From positions 1-59,718 of the forward strand of contig JAZRFJ010000013.1 in assembly GCA_045661305.1 (NCBI GenBank): DNA of 59,718 nt. Direction: 5' to 3'. This DNA is from UMGS1840 sp045661305 (GTDB lineage Bacteria > Bacillota > Clostridia > UMGS1840). The position numbers and the translations under genes were made by a program. Shown here piece after piece: positions 24,354-33,100 of the stretch. The notes beneath the pieces were generated by a model, which saw nothing but the letters and a program-made list of their open reading frames with translations, was not told the DNA's origin and searched no databases. Within the stretch, counting starts at the first letter, position 1. Every line of letters begins with the position of its first letter.

Positions 24354-25136
24354 ATGGCTATTTTTGAAGTTAAAGATTTGAAGAAAAAATTTGGCAACGT
24401 TCAGGTTTTAAAGGGCATTAACCTTACTATGAACGAGGGTGAGGTTATTTCAGTAATCGGTTCTTCAGGAAGCGGAAAAACAACACTTCTTCGTTGCATA
24501 AATTTTTTGGAAACTGCTGATTGCGGAAAGATTATTGTAGACGGAAAGACTATTTTTGACGGTGCAGATAAGAAAAGCTTAACTGCAAAGGCAATCAGGA
24601 AAAATCAGCTTAATTTCGGACTTGTTTTTCAGTCGTTTAACCTTTTTCCGCAATACAGTGTATTTGAAAATATTGTGCTTGCACCAAAAATGCTTGCAAA
24701 GGAAAGAGAAGATTACAAGGAAAATAAGCATCAGATTATAGCTGAAATTGAAGAAGAAGCAATTTCTCTTATAAAAAGAGTAGGTCTTTATGATAAAAAG
24801 GATAACTATCCTTGTCAGCTTTCAGGCGGACAGCAACAGAGAGTTTCTATTGCAAGAGCGCTTGCCTTAAAGCCGAGAATATTATTTTTTGATGAGCCTA
24901 CTTCAGCACTTGACCCTGAGCTTACAGGAGAAATTTTAAGGGTAATAAAGGAGCTTGCTTCTCAAAATATAACAATGGTTATCGTAACACACGAAATAGA
25001 ATTTGCTAAAAATGTTTCAGACAGAATAATTTTTATGTCCGATGGTGTTATTTTGGAAGAGGGAACACCCGAGGAAGTTATTGATAATCCAAAAAATGAG
25101 CGTACAAAAGCATTCCTTTCAAAAATTTTAGATTAA
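24354..25136 (+). CDS. Polar amino-acid ABC transporter, ATPase
   Basis: This 260-residue GlnQ-type ATPase has Walker A GSSGSGKTT (about 36-44), ABC signature LSGGQQQR, Walker B LFFDEPTSALDP and the switch histidine in VTHEIEF. It drives import through the preceding permease. ATG 24354 has AGGAGG seven bases upstream; a TTG at 24348 is too close to it. Confidence 0.95.
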   Translation: MAIFEVKDLKKKFGNVQVLKGINLTMNEGEVISVIGSSGSGKTTLLRCINFLETADCGKIIVDGKTIFDGADKKSLTAKAIRKNQLNFGLVFQSFNLFPQYSVFENIVLAPKMLAKEREDYKENKHQIIAEIEEEAISLIKRVGLYDKKDNYPCQLSGGQQQRVSIARALALKPRILFFDEPTSALDPELTGEILRVIKELASQNITMVIVTHEIEFAKNVSDRIIFMSDGVILEEGTPEEVIDNPKNERTKAFLSKILD

Positions 25137-25157
25137 AAAACAGAGGTGATTATAAGC

Positions 25158-25442
25158 ATGGGTAAAAAAGTAAATGATGATTGCAGACAGAAGTTTTATG
25201 AGGCTGTTTTAACACTTAAAGATGTAAGGGAGTGTGAGAAGTTTTTTAATGATATCTGCACAATTACAGAGCTTTCGGCAATATCTCAAAGGCTTGAAGT
25301 TGCCATGCTTTTGAAAGAAAAGAAAACCTTTAATGAAATAGTAAATGAAACGGGCGCTTCAACAACAACAATTTCCCGTGTAAACCGCTGTATTCAGTAC
25401 GGTGAGGGCGGATATGAAACTGTTTTGAAGAGATTAAAATAA
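25158..25442 (+). CDS. YerC/YecD family TrpR-related protein
   Basis: This 94-residue helical protein has the Trp-repressor-like fold: DVRECEKFFNDICT, then a helix-turn-helix TFNEIVNETGASTTTISRVNRC. ATG 25158 has AGGTGAT seven bases upstream. It follows the amino-acid transporter genes by about 20 bases and is probably co-transcribed. TrpR relatives bind DNA, often with an amino-acid co-repressor. The target is not evident. Confidence 0.88.
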   Translation: MGKKVNDDCRQKFYEAVLTLKDVRECEKFFNDICTITELSAISQRLEVAMLLKEKKTFNEIVNETGASTTTISRVNRCIQYGEGGYETVLKRLK

Positions 25443-25479
25443 AAAAAAGTATAAAAAAATAAATATTTTTGAAAAACCA

Positions 25480-25508
25480 TTGACATTTTGCTACAAAAAT
25501 TGTATTAT
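25480..25508 (+). promoter_or_regulatory. Promoter of the potABCD operon
   Basis: TTGACA (25480-25485), 17 bases, TATTAT (25503-25508). The leader contains a GAGAAAAT/ATTTTCTC hairpin (about 25546-25575) just before the ribosome binding site. Confidence 0.85.
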
Positions 25509-25591
25509 ATTAATTACTTATGATATGTATAGTTTACATAGTTACGAGAAAATTTGCGTGTTTTAATTTTCTCTTGCAGGGGGGCTGATAA

Positions 25592-26662
25592 ATGAATAAA
25601 ACACAGAGCGTCTTGATACGCTTGGAAAATATTTCAAAAGCTTTTGATTCACAAACTGTTCTTGATAATATAAGCTTAGAGATTAAGAAAAATGAATTTG
25701 TAACCTTACTTGGTCCGTCAGGATGCGGAAAAACCACTACATTAAGAATTTTAGGCGGTTTTGAGCAACCGGATACCGGTAGGGTTTATTTTGGTGATAA
25801 GATTATGAATGATGTTCCGCCTTATAAAAGAAAGGTGAACACCGTTTTTCAGAAGTATGCACTTTTTCCGCATCTTAATGTTGCAGATAATGTAGCATTC
25901 GGTCTTAAAATCAAAAAAATGGACAATAAGCTTATAAAGAAAAAGGTAGGCGAGGTTTTAAATCTTGTCGGACTTTCAGGTTTTGAGAAAAGATGGCCTG
26001 ACTCTCTTTCAGGCGGACAGCAACAGAGAGTTGCAATCGCAAGAGCGATTGTAAATGACCCTGACATTCTTCTTTTAGATGAGCCACTCGGTGCACTTGA
26101 TTTAAAGCTCAGAAAGGAAATGCAGGTAGAGCTTAAAAAAATTCAACAGCAGGTGGGAATAACATTTGTTTTTGTTACTCATGACCAGGAGGAAGCACTT
26201 ACAATGTCTGATACAATCGTTGTTATGAATAACGGTGTAATTCAGCAGATAGGTACACCTGAGGATATTTATAATGAGCCTTCAAATCCTTTTGTAGCTG
26301 ACTTTATAGGCGAAAGTAATATTTTAGAGGGTGTTATGCTCGATGACTATTTAGTTAATTTCTTCGGGCATGATTTTAAATGTGTGGACAAGGGCTTTGA
26401 TAAAAATGAAGATGTATGGGTGGTTGTACGCCCTGAAGATATAAAGGTTGTTCCGTATGAAGACGGAATGTTAAAAGGAAAAGTGGAGTCCGTTGTGTTT
26501 ATGGGCGTTCATTATGAAATGAGAATTAAATCGGGCGATTTTACATGGCTTGTTCATTCTACTGTTAATGAGCCTGTCGGAAGTGATGTCGGACTTGATA
26601 TTTATCCTAATGATATACACATTATGAAAAACAACGAAAAAGCAGAAAAAGCGGGAAAATAG
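25592..26662 (+). CDS. potA: Spermidine/putrescine ABC transporter, ATPase
   Basis: This 356-residue ATPase has Walker A GPSGCGKTT (41-49), signature LSGGQQQR, Walker B LLLDEPLGALD and the switch region VTHDQEEAL. The C-terminal third is a TOBE-type regulatory domain. It powers polyamine import with the downstream PotB, PotC and PotD. GGGGGG precedes the start. Confidence 0.95.
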   Translation: MNKTQSVLIRLENISKAFDSQTVLDNISLEIKKNEFVTLLGPSGCGKTTTLRILGGFEQPDTGRVYFGDKIMNDVPPYKRKVNTVFQKYALFPHLNVADNVAFGLKIKKMDNKLIKKKVGEVLNLVGLSGFEKRWPDSLSGGQQQRVAIARAIVNDPDILLLDEPLGALDLKLRKEMQVELKKIQQQVGITFVFVTHDQEEALTMSDTIVVMNNGVIQQIGTPEDIYNEPSNPFVADFIGESNILEGVMLDDYLVNFFGHDFKCVDKGFDKNEDVWVVVRPEDIKVVPYEDGMLKGKVESVVFMGVHYEMRIKSGDFTWLVHSTVNEPVGSDVGLDIYPNDIHIMKNNEKAEKAGK

Positions 26663-26676
26663 GGAGGGGACTTTTT

Positions 26677-27498
26677 ATGAATAAAAAAGGCTTGCTTTCG
26701 TTTCCGTATATGATATGGTCTGCCATTTTTGTTGTAGTACCGCTTATCCTTATTTTTTGGTTTGCCATTACTGATGCAGACGGAGGCTATACTTTAGAAA
26801 ATTTCAAAAGATTTTTCAGTGATGAAATTTATATAGGTGTTTTAGTGCGAAGCTTTATGCTTGCACTTATAAGTACTGTTATTTGCTTACTTATTGGATA
26901 CCCTGCAGCATATATTATTGCACATCTAAATGAGAAAAAGCAGAATTTTATAATGCTTCTTCTTATTCTTCCGATGTGGATGAATTTTTTGCTCAGAACT
27001 TATGCAATGCTTGCACTTTTGGAGCCAAACGGAACACTCAATTCAATTTTATCACTAATTGGACTTCAAAAAATTGATATACTCTATACTCAGGGAGCTA
27101 TTGTTCTTGGTATGGTGTATAACTATCTTCCGTTTATGATAATGCCGATACATTCAGTTATAGTAAAGCTTGATAAACGCTTACTTGAGGCTGCAGGAGA
27201 TTTGGGTGCAAACCCTGTGCAGAGCTTTTTCAAGGTTGTTTTTCCGCTTACATTATCGGGTGTTATGTCGGGAATAACGATGACATTTCTTCCATCAATA
27301 ACAACCTTTGCGATTTCAAAAATACTTGGCGGAGATATGTTCCAGCTTATTGGTGATGTTATTGAACAGCAGTTTAAAACAGACCATAACTGGAACTTTG
27401 GGTCTGCAATTTCAATAGTAATTATCATTATTATACTTCTTTTTATGAAGGTTCTTACCTCATCTGAAGATAAAAATCAGACGGGAGGTATAATGTAA
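26677..27498 (+). CDS. potB: Spermidine/putrescine ABC transporter, permease B
   Basis: This 273-residue membrane protein has about six helices and the EAA loop (AAGDLGANPVQSFFKVVFPL) that docks onto PotA. GGGAGGGGA lies upstream. Its last base is the first base of the potC start codon (TAATG), so translation is coupled. Confidence 0.94.
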   Translation: MNKKGLLSFPYMIWSAIFVVVPLILIFWFAITDADGGYTLENFKRFFSDEIYIGVLVRSFMLALISTVICLLIGYPAAYIIAHLNEKKQNFIMLLLILPMWMNFLLRTYAMLALLEPNGTLNSILSLIGLQKIDILYTQGAIVLGMVYNYLPFMIMPIHSVIVKLDKRLLEAAGDLGANPVQSFFKVVFPLTLSGVMSGITMTFLPSITTFAISKILGGDMFQLIGDVIEQQFKTDHNWNFGSAISIVIIIIILLFMKVLTSSEDKNQTGGIM

Positions 27499-28286
27499 TG
27501 AGTAAAGCATTAAAAAATATTTTTGTGGGACTTATATTTATATTTTTATATGCCCCAATTATAATGCTTATTGTGTTTTCATTTAACGAATCCACCTCTT
27601 TTTCAAAGTGGACAGGCTTTTCGTTTAAATGGTATGCAGAGCTTTTTAAGAACAGAACTGTAATGCCTGCACTTGTAAACACACTTGCAGTTTCTTTAAT
27701 TTCAGCTGTAATCTCAACTGTTGTGGGAACAATTTCGGCATTTGGTATTCATCATCTTGGGAAGAAAACAAAGTCGCTTATGCTTAACATAAATTATCTT
27801 CCTGTTATGAATCCAGAAATTGTTACAGGTGTTTCGCTTCTTCTTTTGTTTGTGTTTTTTAACATAAATCTTGGATTTAAAACACTTTTGCTGTCGCATA
27901 TTATGTTTAATATACCATATGTTATACTTTCGGTTTTGCCAAAATTAAGACAGCTTAATCCGAATTTGTTTGAAGCGGCACTTGATTTGGGTGCAAATCC
28001 CGTAAAATCGTTTTTCAAGGTTATTTTACCTGAAATTATGCCAGGTATCCTTTCGGGATTTCTTATGGCTATAACACTCTCTATTGATGATTTTATCATC
28101 AGTTACTTTACAGCAGGCTCGACAAGCACGCTTTCAATTATAATTTATACGATGAGAGGACAAAGGCAAAGACCTGTTCTTAATGCACTTTCATCACTCA
28201 TGTTTTTAAGTATTCTGGCACTTCTTGTAATAATCAATCTTATGGGTGCTAACGATAAGAAAAAACAGACAAATGAAAACTTTTAG
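27498..28286 (+). CDS. potC: Spermidine/putrescine ABC transporter, permease C
   Basis: This 262-residue membrane protein is paired with PotB. The EAA loop (ALDLGANPVKSFFKVILP) and a series of hydrophobic helices are clear. It begins on the last base of potB and is followed by the binding-protein gene. Confidence 0.94.
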   Translation: MSKALKNIFVGLIFIFLYAPIIMLIVFSFNESTSFSKWTGFSFKWYAELFKNRTVMPALVNTLAVSLISAVISTVVGTISAFGIHHLGKKTKSLMLNINYLPVMNPEIVTGVSLLLLFVFFNINLGFKTLLLSHIMFNIPYVILSVLPKLRQLNPNLFEAALDLGANPVKSFFKVILPEIMPGILSGFLMAITLSIDDFIISYFTAGSTSTLSIIIYTMRGQRQRPVLNALSSLMFLSILALLVIINLMGANDKKKQTNENF

Positions 28287-28320
28287 AATAAAAAATGTAC
28301 AAAAAGAAAGGGAATATGAA

Positions 28321-29397
28321 ATGAAAAAAACAGTTAAATTATTTTGTATTATATTGTCTTTTGCAATGACACTTACAGTATTTTGTTCGTGCGGAAATAA
28401 TAATTCCGAAAATCTGCCCCTTAGCGGTGTTACACTCAAGGTTTTTAACTGGGGCGATTATATAGACGAGAATGTACTCACTATTTTTGAAGATGAAACA
28501 GGTGCAAAGGTTGAATATATTCTTTACGACTCAAATGATGCTATGTATGAGCGTATTACAAAGAGTAACGAAAGCTTTGATGTTTGTATTCCTTCCGATT
28601 ATATGATAGAAAAAATGATTTCTGAAGACCTTCTTTATGAAATTGATTACAACAATGTCCCAAATGCAAAGAATATAGAAGAAAGCTTCAGAAAAGCACC
28701 GTTTGATGCGTTTGACCCTGACGGAAAATTCAGTGTTCCTTACCTTTGGGGAATTTTGGGAATTGTATATGACGAAACAAAAATATCAGCCGAAGATGCT
28801 TCGACATGGAATATTTTATTTGATAAGAAATATGACGGCAAGATATTTATGTACGGCGAAAAGAGAGATATACTTGGTATAGGTCTTAAATCACTTGGTT
28901 ATTCTTTAAACTCTGTTTCCGAAAAGGAACTTAAAGAGGCAGGGGATAAGCTTATGGCTCAAAAAGAGTTAGTTCGAGCTTATGTTGGTGATGATGTTAA
29001 GGATAAGATGATGAATGCAGAGGGCGAGCTTGCAGTTATGTATGCAGGTGACGCTATAACAACAGCTGATGTTAATCCTGATATGAAGTTTGCTCTTCCA
29101 AAAGAGGGAACAAATGTATTTATAGATTCAATGGTTATCCCAAAAACTGCCGCTAATAAAGAGGCTGCAGAAATGTTTATTAATTTTATGTGCAGAAAAG
29201 ATATTGCAGAGATGAACAGAGCATATGTTAATTATTCTTCACCGCAGAAAGAGGTTATTGATGAGCTTCCCCAAGATAAGAAGAATGACCCTGCAACAAA
29301 TCCACCTCTTTCATATCTTGAAAAATGCGAGCTTTACAGAGATGTGGGACAGAATCAAATTCGTGATGAACTTTATACTAAGATAAAGGCAAAATAA
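28321..29397 (+). CDS. potD: Spermidine/putrescine-binding lipoprotein
   Basis: This 358-residue lipoprotein has a lipobox around VFCSC (C24). The mature part starts with LKVFNWGDYIDENVL, the typical opening of PotD, and continues with the YDSNDAMYERI segment. It binds polyamines outside the membrane. ATG 28321 has AAAGGG upstream and begins with a proper signal peptide; an in-frame ATG 75 bases earlier lies within potC and lacks both. Confidence 0.94.
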   Translation: MKKTVKLFCIILSFAMTLTVFCSCGNNNSENLPLSGVTLKVFNWGDYIDENVLTIFEDETGAKVEYILYDSNDAMYERITKSNESFDVCIPSDYMIEKMISEDLLYEIDYNNVPNAKNIEESFRKAPFDAFDPDGKFSVPYLWGILGIVYDETKISAEDASTWNILFDKKYDGKIFMYGEKRDILGIGLKSLGYSLNSVSEKELKEAGDKLMAQKELVRAYVGDDVKDKMMNAEGELAVMYAGDAITTADVNPDMKFALPKEGTNVFIDSMVIPKTAANKEAAEMFINFMCRKDIAEMNRAYVNYSSPQKEVIDELPQDKKNDPATNPPLSYLEKCELYRDVGQNQIRDELYTKIKAK

Positions 29398-29400
29398 GAT

Positions 29401-29601
29401 GGGAATGTTAAAAAAGTCCAGACCGCAAAAAAGAACTAAAAAAATAGGGAACAAAGAAATTTGCTATTTTAAAACATGATAAAAAATTCTTTTTTGCTAT
29501 GAACAAACCTCGCCTCTCGCTGTATACACATACAGCTTCGGGTGTCCCAAAGCTTTGCTTTGGCTCGGTTTGTCCATTCTGGAGCTTTTTTTCCTATTCC
29601 C
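29401..29601 (+). mobile_element. MITE-like element, left copy
   Basis: This 201-bp non-coding element has imperfect terminal inverted repeats: GGGAAT-3N-AAAAAA...CCAGA at both ends. Internal hairpins lie at 29519-29536 (GCTGTA/TACAGC) and 29547-29563 (CCAAAGC/GCTTTGG). A second copy in opposite orientation lies at 30867-31067. It starts three bases after the potD stop. No transposase is encoded, so it would depend on an enzyme elsewhere. Confidence 0.75.
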
Positions 29602-29606
29602 ATAAA

Positions 29607-29641
29607 AATGGCAAGATGAAATAAAAAAACATCTTGCCATT
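29607..29641 (-). terminator. Terminator of the AI-2E family gene
   Basis: AATGGCAAGATG pairs with CATCTTGCCATT (12 bp). On the minus strand it is followed by a short T-run. Confidence 0.8.
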
Positions 29642-29651
29642 ATTTTATTTA

Positions 29652-30827
29652 CTATTTTTCTTCCTGAATACCTTTTTCATAAAGCTTTTTATTAACATAT
29701 TCTCCAACAAGACAATATATTAATGAGCAGGTCGGAATACATAATAAAATTCCTGTTGCACCGAAAATTCTTCCGCCTACAATTACGGAAAACAGAACAA
29801 AAATGCCTGGAAGTCCGATTGTTTTTCCTACAACATGCGGATATATAAGCTGTCCCTCAATCTGTTGAAGAACTAAGAACATCACAACAAATATTATCAT
29901 TTTAACAGGACTCACTATTATCATAAGAATAATTCCCACAAAGCACGCTATAAACGAGCCGACAAGCGGAATAAGTGCGCATACTGAAATTAAAAGTCCT
30001 ATAAGAAACGCATACGGCAGTCTTAAAATAAGCATTGTAACGATGAACATTGAGCCTAAGATAAGTGCCTCCAAAAACTGACCTGTAAAGAAGCTTGAAA
30101 ATGTATGCGATGTAAGCTTTACAAGACGCTCAACCTTTTTTGCAGTTTTTTCGGAAAATAAAGCGTACAGCAGTTTTTTTGACTGAATAAACAGCCTTTC
30201 TTTTTGGAAAAGAATATAAATTGAAACTACAATTCCTATAAAGAATGACGCAATTGCAGAGAACATTCTTGTTACAGCACCTATTCCCGTCTGAACAAAT
30301 CCAAAAGGAGTTTTTGATGCGTTTTTCCAAAGATTTGTAAATAACTCGTTCCAGTTTATATTCTGCTCATTTAACCATTCCGATATAAAAGGATAGTCAA
30401 AACCGTAGCTTTTTAAAAAGCTTTTAAAATTCTCGTATGCTTCAGGAATTTGCGTTGATAAGCTTTTAAATGCCTCTTTTAATTGAGGAACTACTACAAA
30501 TATAACAAGCGAAAGCACAACAAGAATAATAAATACAGTGATAAGATAAGAAACTATACGGCTTATTTTTTTCAGCCTTTTTACCTTTTCTGCCTTTCCT
30601 GTTTTTTGAACATTAGCTATTTTATCGCCAAAAAGCTTGTCTTCAATTCTTTTCATAGGAATATTAACTATAAACGCAATAGCACCCCCAACAAGAAAAG
30701 GAGATATAAAGCCGATAATCATTTTTAAAAATGAAAATATTTTTGTTATATGGTTAATTCCCGTAAATACAAGAATAAGAATTATGCCTGCTAAAATAAA
30801 TTCTTTTGTTTTTTTATTCAAAAACAT
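29652..30827 (-). CDS. AI-2E family transporter
   Basis: This 391-residue membrane protein has about eight helices. The conserved C-terminal core includes the motif QQIEGQLIYPHVVGKTIGLP. The family (formerly PerM/UPF0118) includes autoinducer-2 exporters and Na+/H+ antiporters; which applies here is unknown. The frame extends 47 codons further upstream, but that extension is encoded by the right MITE copy. ATG 30827 has AGAGGA upstream. The gene is enclosed by two inverted MITE copies. Confidence 0.88.
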   Translation of the reverse strand: MFLNKKTKEFILAGIILILVFTGINHITKIFSFLKMIIGFISPFLVGGAIAFIVNIPMKRIEDKLFGDKIANVQKTGKAEKVKRLKKISRIVSYLITVFIILVVLSLVIFVVVPQLKEAFKSLSTQIPEAYENFKSFLKSYGFDYPFISEWLNEQNINWNELFTNLWKNASKTPFGFVQTGIGAVTRMFSAIASFFIGIVVSIYILFQKERLFIQSKKLLYALFSEKTAKKVERLVKLTSHTFSSFFTGQFLEALILGSMFIVTMLILRLPYAFLIGLLISVCALIPLVGSFIACFVGIILMIIVSPVKMIIFVVMFLVLQQIEGQLIYPHVVGKTIGLPGIFVLFSVIVGGRIFGATGILLCIPTCSLIYCLVGEYVNKKLYEKGIQEEK

Positions 30828-30866
30828 ATAATCACATTCCTCTTTTATGTAGTGATATTTGGAAAA

Positions 30867-31067
30867 GGGATAGGGAAAAAAAGTTCCAGAATGGACAAAC
30901 CGAGCCAAAGCAAAGCTTTGGGACACCCGAAGCTGTATGTGATACAGCGAGAGGCGAGGTTTGTTCATAGCAAAAAAGAATTTTTTTAATTATGTTTTAA
31001 AATAGCGAATTGTTTTGTTTCATACTTTTTAAGTTCTTTTTTGCGGTCTGGACTTTTTTAACATCCC
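30867..31067 (-). mobile_element. MITE-like element, right copy (inverted)
   Basis: This is the inverted counterpart of 29401-29601, the same length, with only scattered differences by eye. It ends 3 bases before the stop codon of the flavoreductase-rubredoxin gene, so transcription from that gene would run into it. Together the copies form a 1.67-kb unit around the transporter gene. Confidence 0.75.
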
Positions 31068-31070
31068 TTA

Positions 31071-31685
31071 TTAAAGCCTTACAAAATCTGCTGCACCATG
31101 TTTACATATAGGGCATATAAAGTCTTCAGGAACTTCATCTCCCTCGTAAACATATCCGCATATTTTACATATAAAGCCTTTTTTGTCGTCCTTTTTTTCA
31201 GGCTTTGGCTTAATGTTTTTATGGTAATATTCGTATGTTACAGATGGCTCATCGCTTAATTTTTTAGCTTCTGTTACATCTGCGATAAAAAGAGTATGTG
31301 TGCCTAAGTCAACACTCTCGACAACTTTTGCACTTATAAAAGAATTTGAACATGCAGATAAATAGAAAAGCCCGTTTTCACTTCTCGTAAGATGAGGGCT
31401 GTCTATAATTTTGTCAGTATCTCTTCCGCTTTGAAAACCGTAGTGAGTGAAAATTTCAAAGGTTGCTGATTTGGAAAGAATACTTACATTAAATAAGCCT
31501 GTTTTTAATATCATATCATGAGTGTAGTTGTCTTTGTTAAGTGTAATTGATATTCTAAGAGGATTTGATGTAACCTGCAAGGCTGTATTTATAATACAGG
31601 CATTGTCTTTTTCTTCAGTTCTTGCACTTAATAAATAGAGTCCGTAGCTTAAATTAAACATTACTGTGCTGTCTGTTTTATTCAT
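31071..31685 (-). CDS. Flavin reductase-rubredoxin fusion (high-molecular-weight rubredoxin type)
   Basis: This 204-residue protein has a flavin-reductase-like, FMN-binding domain (about 1-155). Its C-terminal rubredoxin (about 168-204) has CKICGYVYEGD and CPICKHG, four cysteines for one iron. This fusion (Hrb) is known in Clostridia and Moorella, where it passes electrons from NAD(P)H to diiron flavoproteins that remove oxygen or NO. It marks an anaerobe with oxidative-stress defence. ATG 31685 has AAAGGA eight bases upstream; the ATG two codons earlier is too close. Confidence 0.93.
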   Translation of the reverse strand: MNKTDSTVMFNLSYGLYLLSARTEEKDNACIINTALQVTSNPLRISITLNKDNYTHDMILKTGLFNVSILSKSATFEIFTHYGFQSGRDTDKIIDSPHLTRSENGLFYLSACSNSFISAKVVESVDLGTHTLFIADVTEAKKLSDEPSVTYEYYHKNIKPKPEKKDDKKGFICKICGYVYEGDEVPEDFICPICKHGAADFVRL

Positions 31686-31748
31686 TTTCATATTCCTTTC
31701 TCTTTTTATGTTTTTTTGTATTATCTGTTTTTTTATGGCTTTTTATGA

Positions 31749-31777
31749 ATTATAACATGAAAAAAAATTATTGTCAA
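31749..31777 (-). promoter_or_regulatory. Promoter of the flavoreductase-rubredoxin gene
   Basis: On the minus strand TTGACA (31772-31777), 17 bases, TATAAT (31749-31754). Confidence 0.85.
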
Positions 31778-31842
31778 GATATGCGTATATAAAGTAAGAG
31801 GAAAATGGAAAAACTTAATATGATTTAAAGAAAAAGAAAATA

Positions 31843-31871
31843 TTGACATTGTATAAAAAATGTGCTAAAAT
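31843..31871 (+). promoter_or_regulatory. Promoter of the degV gene
   Basis: TTGACA (31843-31848), 17 bases, TAAAAT (31866-31871). Confidence 0.85.
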
Positions 31872-31903
31872 AGTATTAAATACTAGATAGCAAGGAGAAA
31901 AGT

Positions 31904-32779
31904 ATGAGTTTTGAGATAATTACAGACAGTTGTTCTAATTTACCATTAGAAATTATAGAAAAGTATGATATAAAAATTGCATCTCTTAATTGTATTGTGG
32001 AGGGCGTTTCAAAAAAATGCTTTTCTCATGACGGAAAAGATACAATAAACTTAAAAGAGCTTTATGAAAAGATGAGGAATAAAGCCGATATATCAACCTC
32101 ACTTGCATCACCTGAAGAATTTGAAAAGCTTTTTGAAAAATCTGCAAAAGAGGGAAAAGACATACTTTGTATTACTATTGCATCTACATTAAGCGGAACA
32201 TATCAATCGGCAAAAATAGCAAAGGATATAATTATGTTAAAATATCCGAATGTAAATATTCATATAGTAGATACTCTAAACGCATCACTAGGCGAAGGAC
32301 TTTTATGTTATGAAGCCGCTTTGAAACGAGAAAATGGCGAGGATATATCTTCGGTAAAAGAGTATCTCGAAAAAGAAAAATACAATATTTGCTCGTGGTT
32401 TACATTTGACGAGCTTTACTATCTAAAAAAAGGCGGTCGGGTAAGCTCTGCATCTGCTTTTTTAGGAACGATGCTTGGAATAAAGCCTGTTATGAATGTT
32501 ACAAAGGACGGCATAATAATACCTAATGCGAAAGTAAGAGGGAGAAAATCTTCTCTTGAAACACTTATAAATGGCATTGGCGAACATTTTGATAAAAATA
32601 AAAATCAGGTTGTTGGAATAACACACGGAGATTGTATTGATGTTGCTGATGAATTAAAAAATGAACTTAAAAAGAGATTTGGAATAAAGGAATTTATTGT
32701 TGAATATATGGATTCTGTTATAGGAACTCATGGCGGTCCTGGTGCTGTTGCTGTGTTCTTTAAAGGCAGGAAAGAGTAA
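31904..32779 (+). CDS. DegV family fatty-acid-binding protein
   Basis: This 291-residue protein begins with the DegV hallmark ITDSCSNLP. It also has the conserved TSLASPEEF segment, ITIASTLSGTYQSA in the first domain and GTHGGPGAVAVFF near the end. DegV (FakB-type) proteins hold a fatty acid and present it to the kinase FakA, which phosphorylates it for phospholipid synthesis. No FakA gene is nearby. CAAGGAGAA precedes the start, and a strong terminator follows. Confidence 0.95.
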   Translation: MSFEIITDSCSNLPLEIIEKYDIKIASLNCIVEGVSKKCFSHDGKDTINLKELYEKMRNKADISTSLASPEEFEKLFEKSAKEGKDILCITIASTLSGTYQSAKIAKDIIMLKYPNVNIHIVDTLNASLGEGLLCYEAALKRENGEDISSVKEYLEKEKYNICSWFTFDELYYLKKGGRVSSASAFLGTMLGIKPVMNVTKDGIIIPNAKVRGRKSSLETLINGIGEHFDKNKNQVVGITHGDCIDVADELKNELKKRFGIKEFIVEYMDSVIGTHGGPGAVAVFFKGRKE

Positions 32780-32796
32780 GATATTGTAACAAAGAA

Positions 32797-32834
32797 AAAC
32801 TGTGATAAGAATTAAAAAATTATCACAGTTTTTT
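32797..32834 (+). terminator. Terminator of the degV gene
   Basis: A 13-bp perfect stem (32797-32809 with 32820-32832) is followed by a T-run. Confidence 0.9.
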
Positions 32835-32848
32835 CTTTTATAAAATTA

Positions 32849-32877
32849 TTGACATAATTAAACAGATATGATAAAAT
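32849..32877 (+). promoter_or_regulatory. Promoter of the structured leader
   Basis: TTGACA (32849-32854), 17 bases, TAAAAT (32872-32877). Transcription should begin near 32884, the first base of the closing stem of the RNA. Confidence 0.85.
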
Positions 32878-32883
32878 AATTAT

Positions 32884-33080
32884 GCTAGATACTATAAAAT
32901 CAATATATTGGGTTAGTATATTTTGTCCTTAGGAAGTGTACGCTAATGTTAAAAGCGTACGCTCTGAGAATGCTTTCTAGGGAAAAAATAGAAGTATATT
33001 GATTAGTGTCTAGCAACCTATCATTCAGAGCTTGTGCGTTTTTAGTGCATCACTCTGAAATATGGGTTATGCACTTTTTT
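32884..33080 (+). ncRNA. Riboswitch-like structured RNA with terminator
   Basis: The closing stem 32884-32893 pairs with 33005-33014 (10 bp). A second stem pairs 32900-32907 with 32995-33002 (8 bp). A hairpin GTACGCT/AGCGTAC (32938-32960) and a small TTCTA/TAGAA hairpin (32975-32993) sit inside. Downstream, TTCAGAG (33024-33030) can pair with CTCTGAA (33053-33059). AGTGCAT (33044-33050) can pair with ATGCACT (33069-33075) followed by six T. These two pairings exclude each other. CTCTGAG (32962-32968) inside the folded part can also take TTCAGAG. This is the layout of a transcription-controlling riboswitch, or a free RNA with its own terminator. I do not recognise a known class. Confidence 0.65.
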
Positions 33081-33100
33081 ATTACATGGGAGGTAATTTT

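Noticed and set aside
30828..30968. N-terminal extension of 47 codons on the AI-2E transporter
   Set aside because: It is encoded by the MITE copy, and ATG 30827 has the ribosome binding site.
32884..33080. Retron msr-msd or group II intron RNA
   Set aside because: The closing inverted repeat invites this, but no reverse transcriptase gene is nearby and the 3' part is an ordinary terminator.
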